A stretch of 7,573 nucleotides of DNA from assembly GCA_023554435.1 (NCBI GenBank), contig JAMJQV010000330.1:1-7573 (forward strand), given 5' to 3'. Shown here piece after piece: positions 6,311-7,573 of this stretch (its first letter is position 1; every line of letters starts with the position of its first letter). The position numbers and the translations under genes are program-made. The notes beneath the pieces are model-generated. The model was given only the letters and a program-made list of their open reading frames with translations. It did not search any database and was not told where the DNA came from. This stretch comes from Gemmatimonadota bacterium. GTDB lineage: Bacteria; Gemmatimonadota; Gemmatimonadetes; Palauibacterales; Palauibacteraceae.

Positions 6311-7315
6311 GTGCCACGGGGGCCGAGATGGATCGTGGTACTCCTGGCCATGGCGACATTTGCGCTGGGAGCCTGCGGGGGACCTTTCCCGCAGTCGGCT
6401 CTCGACCCGGCCTCGGACTTTGCCTGGAAGCTCCAGGACCTGTTCGAGGGGATCTTCTTCTGGGCGGTCGTGGTGTTCGTCCTGGTCGAAGGCGCCCTCA
6501 TAGTCGCCATCCTGCGCTTCCGCGAGAGGCCGGGGGGGCCGGAACCGAAAGCCACGCACGGCAACACCCTCCTCGAGATTTCGTGGACTCTGGCCCCGGC
6601 GATCGTACTCGTTCTGATCGCGATTCCGACCATCAAGACGATCTGGGATGTGGATCGGCCGCCGCGCGGCGAGTCCCTGGTCATTGAGGCGATTGGGCAC
6701 CAGTGGTGGTGGGAGTTCCGCTATCCGGATCTTGGCGTGGTGACCGCGAACGAGCTGCACATCCCGGTCGGCAAGCAGATCGACATCCGTCTGACCTCCG
6801 CCGATGTCATTCACAGTTTCTGGTTCCCGCGGCTCGGGGGAAAGCGCGACGTGCTGCCGGGGCACGAGAACCAGCTGTGGTTCACGGCCGATTCCGCCGG
6901 GCTGTATCTCGGCCAGTGCGCGGAGTTCTGCGGACTGTCCCACGCCCTGATGAAGATGGAGCTGGTGGCCGAGTCGCCTGAGGAGTTTGAGGCGTGGGTG
7001 GAGCACCAGAGATCCGATGCGGTCGTGGCGGATTCAGCGGCTTTCGCGGAGGGCAGCCAGGCATTCCTGCAAGGTGGGTGCATCGCCTGCCACGCGGTGC
7101 GCGGCACGATCGCACAGGGTGTGATCGGGCCGGACCTGACGCACATCGGGAGTCGACGCCGGATCGCCGCCGGCATTCTCGACAATACACCCGAGAACAT
7201 GCGGCACTGGATCGCGAATTCCCAGGCCGTGAAGCCGGGGTCCCTCATGGTGGTTCCAGAGCTGGATGACGAGACCCTCGATCGCATCGTGACGTATCTG
7301 CAGGGACTCAAGTAG
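6311..7315 (+). CDS. coxB: Cytochrome c oxidase subunit II, caa3 type with fused cytochrome c domain
   Basis: The electron-entry subunit of a haem-copper terminal oxidase. It is membrane-anchored with its CuA and haem c domains outside the cytoplasmic membrane. From the GTG at 6311 it has 334 residues. MPRGPRW, a hydrophobic stretch and LGAC form a good lipoprotein signal, with lipidation at C22. Two membrane helices follow at about 45-69 and 92-112. The cupredoxin domain has the GHQWWWEFRYP aromatic motif (129-139). It carries all CuA ligands: H168, C203, E205, C207, H211 and M214 (GQCAEFCGLSHALM). The C-terminal cytochrome c domain, about 245-334, binds haem through CIACH (C257, C260, H261). 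M313 in SLMVVP is the likely axial ligand. This fusion is the hallmark of caa3 oxidases, which accept electrons through their own haem c. The open frame extends upstream to 6116, but the promoter lies inside that stretch. The gene ends with TAG, and coxA follows after 48 nt. Confidence 0.96.
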   Translation: MPRGPRWIVVLLAMATFALGACGGPFPQSALDPASDFAWKLQDLFEGIFFWAVVVFVLVEGALIVAILRFRERPGGPEPKATHGNTLLEISWTLAPAIVLVLIAIPTIKTIWDVDRPPRGESLVIEAIGHQWWWEFRYPDLGVVTANELHIPVGKQIDIRLTSADVIHSFWFPRLGGKRDVLPGHENQLWFTADSAGLYLGQCAEFCGLSHALMKMELVAESPEEFEAWVEHQRSDAVVADSAAFAEGSQAFLQGGCIACHAVRGTIAQGVIGPDLTHIGSRRRIAAGILDNTPENMRHWIANSQAVKPGSLMVVPELDDETLDRIVTYLQGLK

Positions 7316-7363
7316 GGCACGGGCCGGAACACGATCCGACTTATCAGGAGCACAGGGGAATAC

Positions 7364-7573
7364 ATGGCAGTCACGGAAGCAAGTCCAGCCGCCGCGAGCC
7401 ACGCTCACGAGGGGACCTACGCGGGAGGGCTCCTGAGCTGGATCACGACGGTCGACCACAAGCGGATCGGCGTGATGTACGGCGTCAGCGCGTTCTTCTT
7501 CTTCCTGGTGGGCGGTCTCGAAGCGCTGCTCATCCGCCTCCAGCTGGGCTCGCCCGAGAACACATTCATCGAC
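7364..7573 (+). CDS. coxA: Cytochrome c oxidase subunit I, N-terminal part (3' end outside window)
   Basis: The catalytic haem-copper subunit that reduces O2 to water and pumps protons. Only the first 70 codons are present. After a poorly conserved polar leader (residues 1-20) comes the family signature LLSWITTVDHKRIGVMYG at about 23-40, which precedes membrane helix I. The helix itself, at about 38-58, ends GGLEALLIRLQL, as in A-type oxidases. The haem ligands and proton-channel residues lie beyond the window. The ATG at 7364 is preceded by AGGGGAA (7354-7360), a well-placed ribosome site. The 48-nt gap after coxB has no visible hairpin or promoter, so the two genes are probably one transcript. 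Together they indicate a coxBA-ordered caa3 oxidase operon, with coxC and assembly genes expected downstream. No stop or frameshift occurs in the visible part. Confidence 0.95.
   Translation, partial: MAVTEASPAAASHAHEGTYAGGLLSWITTVDHKRIGVMYGVSAFFFFLVGGLEALLIRLQLGSPENTFID

Noticed and set aside
7316..7363. Terminator or promoter between coxB and coxA
   Set aside because: The 48-nt gap shows no inverted repeat with a T-run and no paired -35/-10 boxes, only a ribosome site for coxA.
1..7573. tRNA(Sec), other tRNAs, CRISPR repeats, insertion sequences or long direct repeats
   Set aside because: Nearly all bases are explained by coding sequence. The 195-nt gap contains no cloverleaf-like arrangement or CCA end, and I saw no spaced repeats or terminal inverted repeats.

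Overview
This is a GC-rich window with seven protein-coding genes of recognisable family, plus a coxA start, all on the + strand and packed almost without gaps. It looks like chromosomal housekeeping DNA from a diderm, aerobic bacterium. The evidence for a diderm is a heptose-bisphosphate phosphatase and two predicted lipoproteins. The evidence for aerobic respiration is a caa3-type cytochrome oxidase. The gene content and an Ig-like lipoprotein next to valS would suit Gemmatimonadota or a related environmental phylum, but that placement is an inference from general knowledge and is weak.

Region 1 (1-6115) reads as one co-directional cluster: the 3' end of valS, an Ig-like-domain lipoprotein, selA, gmhB, purN and purH. 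Most junctions are extremely tight. There is 1 nt between valS and the lipoprotein gene, a TTGA stop/start overlap into selA, a GTGA overlap into gmhB, 24 nt to purN and 12 nt to purH. This suggests one transcript with translational coupling. The functions are mixed: tRNA charging, envelope, selenocysteine synthesis, LPS heptose, and two folate-dependent purine steps. PurN and PurH both use 10-formyl-tetrahydrofolate.

Region 2 (6116-6310) is the only sizeable non-coding gap. It holds a perfect 8-bp GC-rich hairpin that may end the purH transcript. Directly abutting it is a strong sigma70-type promoter (TTGACT, 17-bp spacer, TATAAA).

Region 3 (6311-7573) starts a respiratory operon. coxB encodes a lipoprotein subunit II with a complete CuA site and a fused C-terminal cytochrome c domain. 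The first 70 codons of coxA follow.

I found no mobile element, CRISPR array, tRNA or rRNA. The long minus-strand ORFs are GC-driven shadows of the + strand genes. I see no clearly new biological system. The points most worth a second look are the lone selA, the multidomain lipoprotein coupled to it, and the hairpin-promoter boundary before coxB.
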